Shown: positions 48,060-59,477, counted from the stretch's first letter. The stretch: 64,000 nucleotides of DNA from Kondoa malvinella (GCA_039545315.1 BCIM01000002.1:2518331-2582330); one strand, 5' to 3'. Numbers and translations: made by a program. The notes: generated from the letters alone by a model not told the origin.

Positions 48060-49825
48060 ATGCAAAAGCTTAATTTGTGCACTATCTGCGCCCAAACAAT
48101 CATGAAGGGCAACAATACTAAATGGCGACGCTACATTACCCAATTCTGGCATTTCCTCGCTCCAGAAGGTCGTGCAGCCCAAAACAAGCATATGCGTCAA
48201 GCGAGTGCAATTCTGAAACATCACTTGCTGGCGTTCTGCGGCGAACTAGTCGGGTCAATCTTCTTCTTTGGGAGTCAATTCGCTGGTGTAGCTGCTGCTG
48301 CTCATGGAGTGTCGACGAGGGAGAACGTACCTCTTGATCAAGCGCCGGAATACTTCAATAACCAAGATATCATCTATATCGCTACTTCGAATGGACTGGC
48401 TAGTATGTGCCTGCTGTCTGATGAGTCGTCAGAGAGCTCATGCCGTTGAGCAGCTCTGGTATTGGTCTGGATTTGCTTCAGGATCAGCTAGTCAACTGCC
48501 CCTTTTGCACAGATTACGTCTCATCCTTCTTTCAGGCGGAGTATGCCTCAAAACAGTATCTCTCGTCCTTATCTGACACTTTTATAGGCCTTCTTCAACC
48601 CAGCAATCTCGCTAGCTTCCTTCCTCGTCGGGTCATGCAGTGCCCTCCGCGGCCTATTGCTCATGGCAGCGCACACATTCGGCGCTCTCATAGCAGCCGC
48701 AGTGATCCGTGTACTCATTCCTGGTAAATTCTCTGCTTTCGTACGATTGGGACATGGGACCACTGCAGCTCAGGGTTTCTTTCTGGAGGTATGTCCGTGG
48801 TGATTAGTGAGCATGAAAACCTGACGACTGTTCAGATGTTTGCTACGACTTTGTTGATCTTTACTGCCTTGTATTCGTTTCGGCAAAGAACAAAGGCGAC
48901 TTATCTTTCGCCTATACTCATCGGCAGTGAGTCTATCTGTCTACCAGTATAGCATGTCTGATGTCACTCGTCCAGTGTGCATCTTCCTCAACATGTAAGT
49001 TACCTCGTCAAGTAAGGAATGAGGACGCTGACATCTTCCCAGTCTGGCCTGCGCAAGCTTCACAGGGTAAGCTAAATTCACATCGATCCAGTCGTAGTCT
49101 GAAGCCATGAACAGAGCTGCCATGAACCCTATGCGCGCCTTCGCTCCTGCAGTGATTGGTCATGAATTTAATGGCTACCATTGGATATATTGGGCTGGTC
49201 AGTCAGCTAGGCTTCAGGCTAGTATTCTGCTGAAGATCTCCTCAGGTCCTGGCGCAGGCGCATTGCTCGGAGCTCTGCTTTATCGATCCGTCAATTACCT
49301 TCACAAAGTCTTGCCTTCTGGCAACGAAGATGCGGATAGAAGTAAGCTCTGCACCACCTATGTAGAAGTCTGGAATAACAAGTGATTATAGGTCGAGAGG
49401 AACAAGAAGCTGTAGATGAAGCGAAAGCAAAGATCATTCAAGCACGAGAACAGCAAGCAGATCTAGAGAAACAGCATACCTCCGATCGACCGCAACAACA
49501 ACATGCGAGTCCGCAAAGCAGTCAGCGCACCCTACGAGACAGCGAAGAAATTCGTGCAGAAGAAACGGATCCGAAACAAAGGCGTCTATCTACTGTCTCG
49601 AACAAGACCGACCGTTCCGGCGGGATAGGACAGGCGTCCCGGAGCAGAAGGCTATCGAGCGGACCACACAAAAATGATTCCAACTCTAAGCGGGAGCAGG
49701 ACGTGCAGGGTGAATTGGATCGTGATTTGGAGTCAGCGCTGGCCAAGGACACGGAGCAGAAGAGCAAGCCTGGGCAGGGCATAATCTGGGAAGAGGAAGT
49801 GGAAGATACGGCTTTGTTTGAGTAA
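48060..49825 (+). CDS. Aquaporin (MIP family) with NPA and NPM boxes
   Basis: A water or small-solute channel. Start MQKLNLCTICAQTIMKG (a later ATG at 48102 is also possible). The first helix reads HHLLAFCGELVGSIFFFGSQ. The first pore box, spliced over about 48542-48588, is SGGAFFNPAISLASF. Helices follow, with RGLLLMAAHTFGALIAAAV and FVRLGHGTTAAQGFFLE. The second box reads TGAAMNPMRAFAPAVIG: NPM instead of NPA, but the selectivity-filter arginine is kept. Then WIYWAGPGAGALLGALLYRS. A cytoplasmic tail of about 150 residues, charged and glutamine/serine-rich, ends EVEDTALFE. The last 188 bases lie inside the left arm of the large inverted repeat; a second copy of this 3' end is at 55195-55382. 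Confidence 0.88.
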
Positions 49826-50036
49826 TCGCTAGCGCTGTTTAGGTTATGCAAGTGTTGAGTGTTTGGTGCATGAGGTGATGTGCTGTGCGTTGGCAACGTA
49901 TCGTTCCACGTCCATGCAGCAGATAGGCAGACAGACACCGTGACGACTTCGCGGGTGTACCTGACTTGCAGAAGGACCAAAAAGTAACGAGATGACGACC
50001 TGCCTACTGGCCCGACGGCAAAAAGAAACACCTGAT

Positions 50037-50118
50037 AGCCTGACGGGGGGCTCGAACCCCCAGCCTTTCGATGGACGCTGTTAAGAGTCGAATGCTCTAC
50101 CGATTGAGCTAGCCGGGC
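50037..50118 (-). tRNA. tRNA-Lys(CTT) with 9-nt intron, left copy
   Basis: Cloverleaf read on the minus strand: acceptor GCCCGGC with GTCAGGC (one C-A mismatch, one G-T pair), D stem GCTC/GAGC, anticodon stem TTCGA/TCGAA, loop CTCTTAA with anticodon CTT. A 9-base intron (ACAGCGTCC) sits after position 37, the standard place. T stem GGGGG/CCCCC with loop TTCGAGC. Identical to the copy at 54902-54983. Confidence 0.92.
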
Positions 50119-50590
50119 TTAACCGAGAAGACGAGTTGACGGCCGGCTTCCTGGGTGCCATCTTGGTTTTTGCGATACACAAAAAGTAGAAAAAAGAAAA
50201 AACTCGGCCGATTTTGACCGATCGGAATCCAGGGGACGGTCCGGAGGTGCTTCAGGGTATCGCAGCAGTCTGATGGGCAGCCTGGACTTGATCTGGATCA
50301 TATCGCACGTGCAAGAGGTTGCGCCTGAAAGGAGACAGATCTTCGACACCAGTCAAGGAGTATTCGCAGGCCCATCGTGGGTAGCGCAGAAGGCAAGAAA
50401 GAGCTGTAGGGTTGGTAGGACGAGCAGAAGAGACTTTAGGAACCTTCGATAGTGATCAGTGATTTGTGTCTTTTTGGTACGTGTCTGGTAGTGATTGTTC
50501 CCTTGAGCTCCCTTTGAACGAAAGTGCTGAGGAGCAGGTGTTCTAGAGGTTGCCGTAGGATCAGCGTCTGTTGGAGTGTCCAGAGATAAC
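50119..50590. other. Repeat-arm spacer between tRNA-Lys and the small unknown gene
   Basis: About 470 bp, duplicated exactly at 54430-54901. It contains a 100-codon frame on the strand opposite the small gene (50353-50655), which overlaps that gene's start and has no domain-like pattern. A/T-rich tracts (AAAAAGTAGAAAAAAGAAAAAA) lie downstream of the tRNA and probably include its T-rich transcription stop on the minus strand. It is also the likely promoter of the small gene. Confidence 0.5.
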
Positions 50591-50962
50591 ATGCGCCGGA
50601 TAGACATAGCAAGCATAGTCACAGCAAGCTCCAGATTTGGCGATGCAGCAAGCAAAGGCGGCGCAATACTAGGCGATCTAAATGACGCTGCTGTACGAGA
50701 TCTTGAAGAGACAGGAGACGCCTTGAAAGCTTGCGTTCAATACATTGACGCGCTTGTAAAGCCCAGGAGAAGCAAGGCAGGAAGGCGCGAGACTGAAGAG
50801 ATGCTCTCTGCAGATCAGAGCAGACACATAGGACGCAGCTCGAGTACGTTCAAGCAGAAGATAGCCTGGCGAGTGCTTGCATTTCGGCAGGTTTCGAGGC
50901 TTGAGCACGAACGGTCAAGTTGGGTCAAGAGTCGACTTGCAGTGCGAGAGAGTGGATTGTAG
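50591..50962 (+). pseudogene. 5' fragment of small unknown gene (left copy, runs out of the repeat)
   Basis: Starts MRRIDIASIVTASSRFGDAA and is identical to the gene at 53980-54429 for 110 codons. At the end of the repeat arm (50920) it switches to an unrelated tail WVKSRLAVRESGL and stops. The right-hand copy goes on for 39 other codons. Either tail could be the original one. I treat this as the truncated copy because its tail is shorter and lies directly in front of another gene. Confidence 0.5.
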
Positions 50963-51038
50963 AGGCAGGGACCAGCTTTGAAAGGGCAGATCTCGCACTC
51001 GTGAGTGGGAGCATTCGTCGTTGCTCTACCTCATTACG

Positions 51039-52205
51039 ATGGGACAACATGCATCAAGGCTGGCAAGCTTGTCGCCGGAGCTCATCGAAAAGATAATGCT
51101 GGAAACAGACCAGGGCGACAGATACACCTGCCTGTTTATGTGCAAGTCCATCACCGCCATTGCATCTTGCCGTCCGCTGTATCAGCAGATATCGCTCGAA
51201 AACAGCTCGAATGCAGTCAAGACTCTGCAAGCTTTCGTACAACGACCATCCGCAGGACGATATGTAGAGAAGATCCGGTATTATGATGGCTGCGACCAAG
51301 AAGAAGATAATTCTCTCAAGCAAGCTAGCGAAATTGCGTCCATATTAATGACAATTGTAGCTCTCCTAGATCTCACTCCAAATCTCGCATATTTGTCGCT
51401 TTGCGCAATGTCTCACTTCGCAAACGAGGCTTGCGTAACTCAGACTGCGCTTCAGTCATGTCGACAGCTTCGCAGGTTGGTTCTGGATCATACACCAGAG
51501 ATAAGCGGTGACAGCAGGTGTCTATTGTTGGGTGAGATAGCAGTAATTGTTGGACAGCTACCGGCACTACAACATCTAGCGCTCTACAAAATTCCAGCGG
51601 GCATTGGTCATTTTCCCAGCCTACGACTACAGAAACTCCAGATCGGCAATTGCGGCGTCGACACCTCTCAGCTTATCCAGCTTTCTGTCTGTCACCGGCC
51701 CAACATTGCGCGACCTGGTCTGCAAGCGCCTCTTCCGGGTCAGTCCACCGGCTCTGGTCGCAGATATTAGCGCCCGTTGTCAAGGTCTACACATCCTCGA
51801 GCTTTGGCTGGACGCCGAAGAACCAACTATCCTGCCTGCGATATTGGTAGATTGGCCCGCCAAGCTGAGCGAGCTGAGCGGGCTACTGCTCGTAGGTATC
51901 CCAATGCCAGCAATAACACTCACGTCGCTCCCTCCTACGATCAAGCAGCTGGCTCTCGCGAATTACAGCGGTGACCTTGGTTGGTTGGCAGCCTTTATGA
52001 TCGACCATTCCCCGACATTGACTAGTCTCTGGCTCTTGAATAAACCCAACATTGCGGAGGATGAGAAAACGCTGATCCAGGCAAGTGTATACCCCTCGTC
52101 AGTTCCGCTCTCATGCTAGCACAGGCGTTCGGTGATCGAACACATGTGGCCATTCAATGGGAATCGAGTCGATACGGCATGTACGATGTGTTGTGTACCT
52201 GGTGA
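51039..52205 (+). pseudogene. F-box/LRR-type protein gene with a single-base frameshift
   Basis: Starts MGQHASRLASLSPELIEKIM, then DRYTCLFMCKSITAIASCRP: an F-box-like opening. Leucine-rich stretches follow (DLTPNLAYLSLCAMSH, QLPALQHLALYKIPAGIGHF). At about 51676 the protein-like reading jumps by one base: IGNCGVDTSQL continues as SSFLSVTGPTLRDLVCKRLF only if one base in CTTATCC is removed. The new frame is open for 130 codons (LHILELWLDAEEP, LPPTIKQLALANYSGDL). It splices through an intron at 52081-52124 that begins GC, to AFGDRTHVAIQWESSRYGMY and stops at 52205. Either a recent pseudogene or one sequence error. Confidence 0.6.
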
Positions 52206-52550
52206 GTAGACCTCTCTTGTTCATCTCGATCGAAGGGCTCAGTCCGAGACGAAAGATACGGCAGACCACGGCGTTTGCGGATGAGTGGCCAGGAATGTGC
52301 ATTCTTCGGATGCTAGCAGACACGACACATCGCGGCAAGTCTAGCTCTGTACCTCATGACGGATCGCTGATGTGCTATTGCAGATACTAAACTTAGCCAA
52401 TCGGTCACCATCAGCAACAGACATCTCTTGTATTTTCTCAGACTTTGGGACTTTTGCAGGCGTGTATATACTCGGGCGCAGGTCTTATTGGCGGATCAAG
52501 CTACCAATGTGAGGGTTCACGAAACTCAGGCTCTATCGCTCGACTGCTTT
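52206..52550. other. Short spacer, nothing recognised
   Basis: 345 bp between the F-box-like gene and the convergent MYND-like gene. Small frames only. It probably holds the 3' untranslated ends of both. Confidence 0.4.
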
Positions 52551-53965
52551 TTAGACAGCAATGAGAACATTCCCGAGTTCTTCAATGAGAGATTGGCCAT
52601 GCGGCACGTTTGCAATGTCATCGAGCCTTCTGTAAGTCAATGGCACATCGCAATCAAGACAGAAGCAGGTGAGTGTTGCGTTGGCTAGACATCCGTTTCG
52701 CCAAAACAAGGCAAGTATAGCAGGTTGGGCCGATGAAGAGAGCGCACCATTGGCGACCCTGACAGTATCGAGCTTGTTCGTGCAGCCCAAGAATTCACTG
52801 CAGCATTGTTGTTTCAGCGAACCGAAACCAGATTCTGCAAATTTACTCACCCATTCCTGCTCCGTCAATACATCAGCCAAGCGAATCTCAAGTTCCGTTG
52901 GACTCTTCACAACGCATTGCATGAAAGCCTTCTGACCATTGATCCCTTTAGCCGCTACCAGATCAAACACTTTGCCAAACGCTTCTGGCGCATCTCTTCG
53001 CTCTACCTGCGCGACATAGGTTCTTGATTTGTTGTAGAGAATAATCTGTGAATTCCGAGCGTTGGCATGTGTTTTTGAGTCTGGCATAACAGATTCTTTC
53101 AAAATCTGGATCTTCCCTATGAAAGGCGATACAGTCTTGTGCTTGCGATTCTATCATTCGAACATCAGTAGTGACACCGGCTTGATATCGATAGCAAATA
53201 TACATCGCCGTATCTAGCGTCTGGTTGACGCTCCGGTATAACATTTGGCTTCTGGTGAGGGAACAGTTGCTGGCGAATTCTTTCTGCTGCCTCGGCATGG
53301 GGATTGGCGCGTAGAAGCTGTGCATGTCGAATGAGCAATGTGTTGTTGTATGATACAAAGAAGAGAGCAACCACCTCCAGCAGGTCTCTTTCGTATCTAG
53401 AGAGGGGTGTTGGCCGCTCTTCAAAGCAGCTTCGACAGCATCATGCACGCCGAATGCGACCATTTGACCAAAGCTTGACACATCGTGGAAGGAGAAGCCA
53501 GCACTGTTCTCGATGTATACCGTCCGTAGACGCTGGCCTCCTTTGAAAGCCTGCTTGTCATGCATCAGCGTAACTCGACGCTTACTCTGCTTTCTCTTAC
53601 AGCGAGATATTTCTGCGGTTTTGCTAGGATCGCACGCATTTCTGCAGATAGCTCTTGTGGCATGATGGACGACTGATGTTCACGCTCGAGCGAGCCAAAA
53701 GAACAAAAGAGACAAGCAGGATTCGGGCAGAGGCAGATCCAGCGGTGGTAGCAAACGGGCTGTTGTCTATAATAGATGTAGCTGAGCAGATTTTGTCGAC
53801 CTGCAGACTGTTTGGGAGCAAGCAAGCATCACAAGGAACGAAGCTCTTCTCCAAACAGCGAAAACAATAGAGGCACGTGACCGTCATATACCGACGGCCC
53901 TCATCAAGTTCTGTGGAAGTTGACAGAAGAGCTTTCGCGCTCTCGCAATCCTTTCCTTCTTGCAT
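52551..53965 (-). CDS. MYND-finger-like unknown protein, frame uncertain, possibly broken
   Basis: From ATG 53965 the frame reads MQEGKDCESAKALLSTSTEL, then TVTCLYCFRCLEKSFVPCDAC. This gives the first two C-x-x-C pairs of a MYND zinc finger. About 60 bases later, in another frame, comes VCYHRWICLCPNPACLFCSF, whose H-R-W-I-C would be the closing H-x-x-x-C. No intron with proper GT-AG joins them, so a frameshift is likely here. Further on the frames give QELSAEMRAILAKPQKYLAV, SAGFSFHDVSSFGQMVAFGV and FVSYNNTLLIRHAQLLRANP. An intron at about 53110-53200 leads to ILKESVMPDSKTHANARNSQ and a long last exon ending ELGNVLIAV. MYND is usual in SMYD-type SET proteins, but I found no NHSC motif. Confidence 0.4.
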
Positions 53966-53979
53966 TTGTATTTCTCGCC

Positions 53980-54429
53980 TCAATCAGCCAGCTCGATCAG
54001 TTCAGTAGCGACACAGCGCAACTTTAGCTTGCCGAAACATCTCGTACTCAAGAGGAATCCTGTGTCTGCTTCAAAAACCCTCATGCGATGCGAATCTACA
54101 CTTGACCGTTCGTGCTCAAGCCTCGAAACCTGCCGAAATGCAAGCACTCGCCAGGCTATCTTCTGCTTGAACGTACTCGAGCTGCGTCCTATGTGTCTGC
54201 TCTGATCTGCAGAGAGCATCTCTTCAGTCTCGCGCCTTCCTGCCTTGCTTCTCCTGGGCTTTACAAGCGCGTCAATGTATTGAACGCAAGCTTTCAAGGC
54301 GTCTCCTGTCTCTTCAAGATCTCGTACAGCAGCGTCATTTAGATCGCCTAGTATTGCGCCGCCTTTGCTTGCTGCATCGCCAAATCTGGAGCTTGCTGTG
54401 ACTATGCTTGCTATGTCTATCCGGCGCAT
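53980..54429 (-). CDS. Small unknown protein, 149 residues, start lies inside the repeat arm
   Basis: Reads MRRIDIASIVTASSRFGDAA, then ILGDLNDAAVRDLEETGDAL and FKQKIAWRVLAFRQVSRLEH. It leaves the repeat at 54100 without losing its frame and ends LKLRCVATELIELAD. Polar, mostly helical, with no membrane segment and no known motif. The stop is 15 bp before the start of the MYND-like gene on the same strand, so the two may be one gene whose joining intron I could not find. If the 3.2-kb centre of the inverted repeat flipped, this gene would stay whole, using the other arm for its first 110 codons. Confidence 0.45.
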   Translation of the reverse strand: MRRIDIASIVTASSRFGDAASKGGAILGDLNDAAVRDLEETGDALKACVQYIDALVKPRRSKAGRRETEEMLSADQSRHIGRSSSTFKQKIAWRVLAFRQVSRLEHERSSVDSHRMRVFEADTGFLLSTRCFGKLKLRCVATELIELAD

Positions 54430-54901
54430 GTTATCTCTGGACACTCCAACAGACGCTGATCCTACGGCAACCTCTAGAACACCTGCTCCTCAGCACTTTC
54501 GTTCAAAGGGAGCTCAAGGGAACAATCACTACCAGACACGTACCAAAAAGACACAAATCACTGATCACTATCGAAGGTTCCTAAAGTCTCTTCTGCTCGT
54601 CCTACCAACCCTACAGCTCTTTCTTGCCTTCTGCGCTACCCACGATGGGCCTGCGAATACTCCTTGACTGGTGTCGAAGATCTGTCTCCTTTCAGGCGCA
54701 ACCTCTTGCACGTGCGATATGATCCAGATCAAGTCCAGGCTGCCCATCAGACTGCTGCGATACCCTGAAGCACCTCCGGACCGTCCCCTGGATTCCGATC
54801 GGTCAAAATCGGCCGAGTTTTTTCTTTTTTCTACTTTTTGTGTATCGCAAAAACCAAGATGGCACCCAGGAAGCCGGCCGTCAACTCGTCTTCTCGGTTA
54901 A

Positions 54902-54983
54902 GCCCGGCTAGCTCAATCGGTAGAGCATTCGACTCTTAACAGCGTCCATCGAAAGGCTGGGGGTTCGAGCCCCCCGTCAGGCT
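54902..54983 (+). tRNA. tRNA-Lys(CTT) with 9-nt intron, right copy
   Basis: Same sequence as 50037-50118 on the opposite strand: anticodon CTT in loop CTCTTAA, intron ACAGCGTCC after position 37, all four stems intact apart from one acceptor mismatch. Internal A box (TAGCTCAATCGG) and B box (GGTTCGAGCC) are present. Confidence 0.92.
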
Positions 54984-55194
54984 ATCAGGTGTTTCTTTTT
55001 GCCGTCGGGCCAGTAGGCAGGTCGTCATCTCGTTACTTTTTGGTCCTTCTGCAAGTCAGGTACACCCGCGAAGTCGTCACGGTGTCTGTCTGCCTATCTG
55101 CTGCATGGACGTGGAACGATACGTTGCCAACGCACAGCACATCACCTCATGCACCAAACACTCAACACTTGCATAACCTAAACAGCGCTAGCGA

Positions 55195-55382
55195 TTACTC
55201 AAACAAAGCCGTATCTTCCACTTCCTCTTCCCAGATTATGCCCTGCCCAGGCTTGCTCTTCTGCTCCGTGTCCTTGGCCAGCGCTGACTCCAAATCACGA
55301 TCCAATTCACCCTGCACGTCCTGCTCCCGCTTAGAGTTGGAATCATTTTTGTGTGGTCCGCTCGATAGCCTTCTGCTCCGGG
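55195..55382 (-). pseudogene. Orphan 3' fragment of the aquaporin gene
   Basis: The last 188 bases of the aquaporin coding sequence (tail from about the SRRLSSG segment to EVEDTALFE and its stop), copied with the repeat arm. No upstream aquaporin sequence follows beyond 55382, so it cannot make a channel. It marks the copy direction for this end of the repeat. Confidence 0.85.
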
Positions 55383-56085
55383 CTGGGATGGAGGTGCTGT
55401 CCGGACTCGATGAATGCTGTATTGGTTAATTGCTGGTCAGTCTGAAATACTGCTACTTCACCATCTGCGCTGCGGACCGACGTATAAACTTCGTGAGCAC
55501 TGTTTGCATTTGTTTCTAATATCTAATATCAAAGGGAGGAGATGAGCAAGAACGATAGCTCACAACAGAAAGTCAGAGTACAGTAAAGCTGACTTCTTCG
55601 CAATCAATCGCTGGGCAAGCATTGCTTCAATCAACGCAAGTCTCCGCATCGCAAGATGAAAGCATAGGTTATAGAACAGACTTTGATAGATTTTGCGCAG
55701 TCCTACAGACAAGAAGGACGTGACCTGTGCAGAATTCGGTAAGAACAGACTGAAAGATGGCCTAGCATTGCCGAAACACAACAGAACGCTGTAGCAGGAG
55801 ACAAAAACAAGACAGAAATGATACAATAGCTGGACAGGAAAGGGACAACAGTACAGAGTATTTGATCGTGCATGAGCGCCGGACGGCTATTCAAAATATG
55901 CTTTGTTTGCGCTTTGCTCCAAACGTTCAAAGAGTCCGAAGAGGCAGATTTATATGGCAGCAGCGATCCAACGGTTTCGTGCTGGCTATGCGTGCCTTGC
56001 CAATCTCGGTCGACTCGACCTGAGCTTAATCAGCCGCTCTTCAAGCTCTTACAGCCAACTTATCCACTCGCGATCGCTGTCAGAC
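55383..56085. other. Intergenic, nothing recognised
   Basis: About 700 bp between the right repeat arm and the old yellow enzyme gene. It has short frames on both strands with cysteine- and serine-rich, non-domain-like translations. No repeat, tRNA or transposon end was seen. Confidence 0.4.
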
Positions 56086-58027
<1,942 letters not shown>

Positions 58028-58559
58028 ATCAGCAACCGCAAGACTGTCAAATAGATGCGATATTGCTCGCCAAAAGTATACATGCACATCGCCAGAGTAG
58101 ATGCTTTGTGAGGCTATCGGCGTCAAGCTTTTCAACTCTGTCGTACAAGCGCAGTATGCTATCCTCCTTCTTTAATCAGCCAGCTGTCCCTGCGGCAGTC
58201 AGGAAAGTACCATACCTCGCAGCAAGATCACTGCGTTATACAGCCGGCATGACCCGCTGCTGCGATGCTCTATATACTGCCCTTAGATGCGGTCGCAAGC
58301 CTCTGGTCTCCGATCCTTTGCTTTGCCTTTTCCTGCGAGTCTACTTGGCTTTGCGTGTTCAATTCGCGCCATTCAGCACGCGCATTGATGCAGCTGCAGA
58401 CAGTATATGATCCTAGCTCTTTGGCTCGTGCAGAGTATGATTGTGCTGTCTGACCACGAGGCAGATTTTTCGAAGCCAAAGGCAGCGTGCCGCAGCAGCT
58501 CAGAATCTTCTGTCCTTCCTTTTCTGCGAGATTTGTTGGTTGCTGTACATTGCCCTGAT
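58028..58559. other. Intergenic with a diverged 116-bp sequence shared with 59579-59690
   Basis: It contains a 115-codon plus-strand frame (58063-58410, includes LSYKRSMLSSFFNQPAVPAA). The block starting TGTCGTACAAGCGC at 58139 resembles 59579 onwards and ends at ATACAGCCGG in both. Several changes in the LSYKR frame are silent at third positions, hinting at former coding use. Otherwise nothing recognised. Confidence 0.4.
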
Positions 58560-59477
58560 ATGGCGTCCTGGGTGGCAGAGCGACCTATTGGTCCGATAGG
58601 CCTTTACGAAAGTCGGTGTGTCCACATGACTCTACGTAGTCTCGAGTCCCGTTGAAGACCAGACAGACTCGTCCAAGGTACAATCAAAGCAATTCACGAG
58701 GAACCTTTTGATTCTATCAAGCGCTTTCGACCCATCTTGCAAGTATTACGGATCAAAGATATCACGCCTCTAGGTTCGCCAGATCACCAGCGAATGCACC
58801 TCGTTCTATCAGACTCGAAACATACGTGTCTCATCGCTCTCGATCCGGATTTGAATACCTTACTCGACTCGCTGGACATTCGTGTTAGCTCTTTGGTCCG
58901 ATTAGAACAGTATGGCTGGACTTACTATGTCAATTCCGCACGGTACGCTCTATGTAGTATCAAAGTTCGCGAGCTGAATCTGCTCAGGGCTCTCGTCTGC
59001 AAACTTCTCGTTCCTATAGACGTATTATCAGGTCAAGTTGGTAGACCAACACCCTACGTTCGTCCGCAAGGATCAGAAGATCGGAAGATCATGATTGCCG
59101 AATCGCTGCTTCAATCGCGACAAGCACTTGTACAAATCAAGGAAGTGGAAGTTGAGAAGAAGACCATTGAGCAAGTCTTCGTCGGACCAACTTGTGTCAT
59201 ATGTCAGACGGAGCCAATGAACCGTAGGCGTACTTACTTTATTTGAGCCTTCAGCTTACGCGTGAAGTAGTACCAGAAGTGACGGAATGCGGTCACATGT
59301 TCTGTCGGCACTGTATCAGGACAGCCCTAGAACTCGCTCGTAACAAATTTTCGATGGAAAGATCGGTCAGTCAGAGCTCTCAAAATCCATGCAAGATCGT
59401 CGCTAATACCACGTCAGCACTGCCCTGTGTGTCGAAAGCCTGCATTCAGCAGTGGTCTGCGTCGGGTGTATCTGTAG
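58560..59477 (+). CDS. RPA70 N-terminal-like domain joined to a RING finger
   Basis: 255 residues from four exons (58560-58615, 58667-59223, 59271-59365, 59418-59477), all in phase. Start MASWVAERPIGPIGLYES. The first two thirds match the N-terminal OB-fold of RPA1: LVQGTIKAIHEEPFDSIKRF, then PILQVLRIKDITPLGSPDHQ, MHLVLSDSKHTCLIALDPDL and SSLVRLEQYGWTYYVNSAR. A helical linker (QSRQALVQIKEVEVEKKTIE) follows. The RING-HC reads CVICQTEP, LPEVTECGHMFCRHCIRTAL, then SHCPVCRKPAF: all eight ligands are present (C3HC4). It ends GLRRVYL. A reading that skips this stop by an intron to about 59755 is also possible. By domain content it is a ubiquitin ligase that could be brought to DNA repair proteins; that role is inferred. 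Confidence 0.75.

Larger units (their letters stand above)
49638..50920 (+). repeat. Left arm of a 1283-bp inverted repeat
   Basis: Matches the reverse complement of 54100-55382. Every position pair checked sums to 105020 with no insertion or deletion, and the translated frames inside both arms are identical. Contents from left to right: the 3' end of the aquaporin gene, the tRNA-Lys gene (minus strand), about 470 bp without a convincing gene, and the first 330 coding bases of a small unknown gene. Identity stops abruptly at both ends (T versus G outside, TGGG versus GTAG inside). No terminal repeats or target duplications are visible. Confidence 0.95.
54100..55382 (-). repeat. Right arm of the 1283-bp inverted repeat
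   Basis: Reverse complement of 49638-50920, with equal length and identical translations. It carries the tRNA-Lys gene on the plus strand and a 188-bp orphan piece of the aquaporin 3' end at its outer edge. The outer flank (from 55383) shows no aquaporin similarity, so for that gene the left arm is the source. Confidence 0.95.

Noticed and set aside
49522..50031. 169-codon minus-strand frame (and its copy at 54989-55429)
   Set aside because: Antisense to the aquaporin tail and next to the tRNA; conserved between arms only because the arms are identical.
50353..50655. 100-codon minus-strand frame in the repeat arm (copy 54365-54667)
   Set aside because: Overlaps antisense to the start of the small gene and has low-complexity content.
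49638..55382. Inverted repeat as a DNA transposon with long terminal inverted repeats
   Set aside because: No transposase between the arms, arms consist of ordinary gene pieces and a tRNA, and no target-site duplication is visible.
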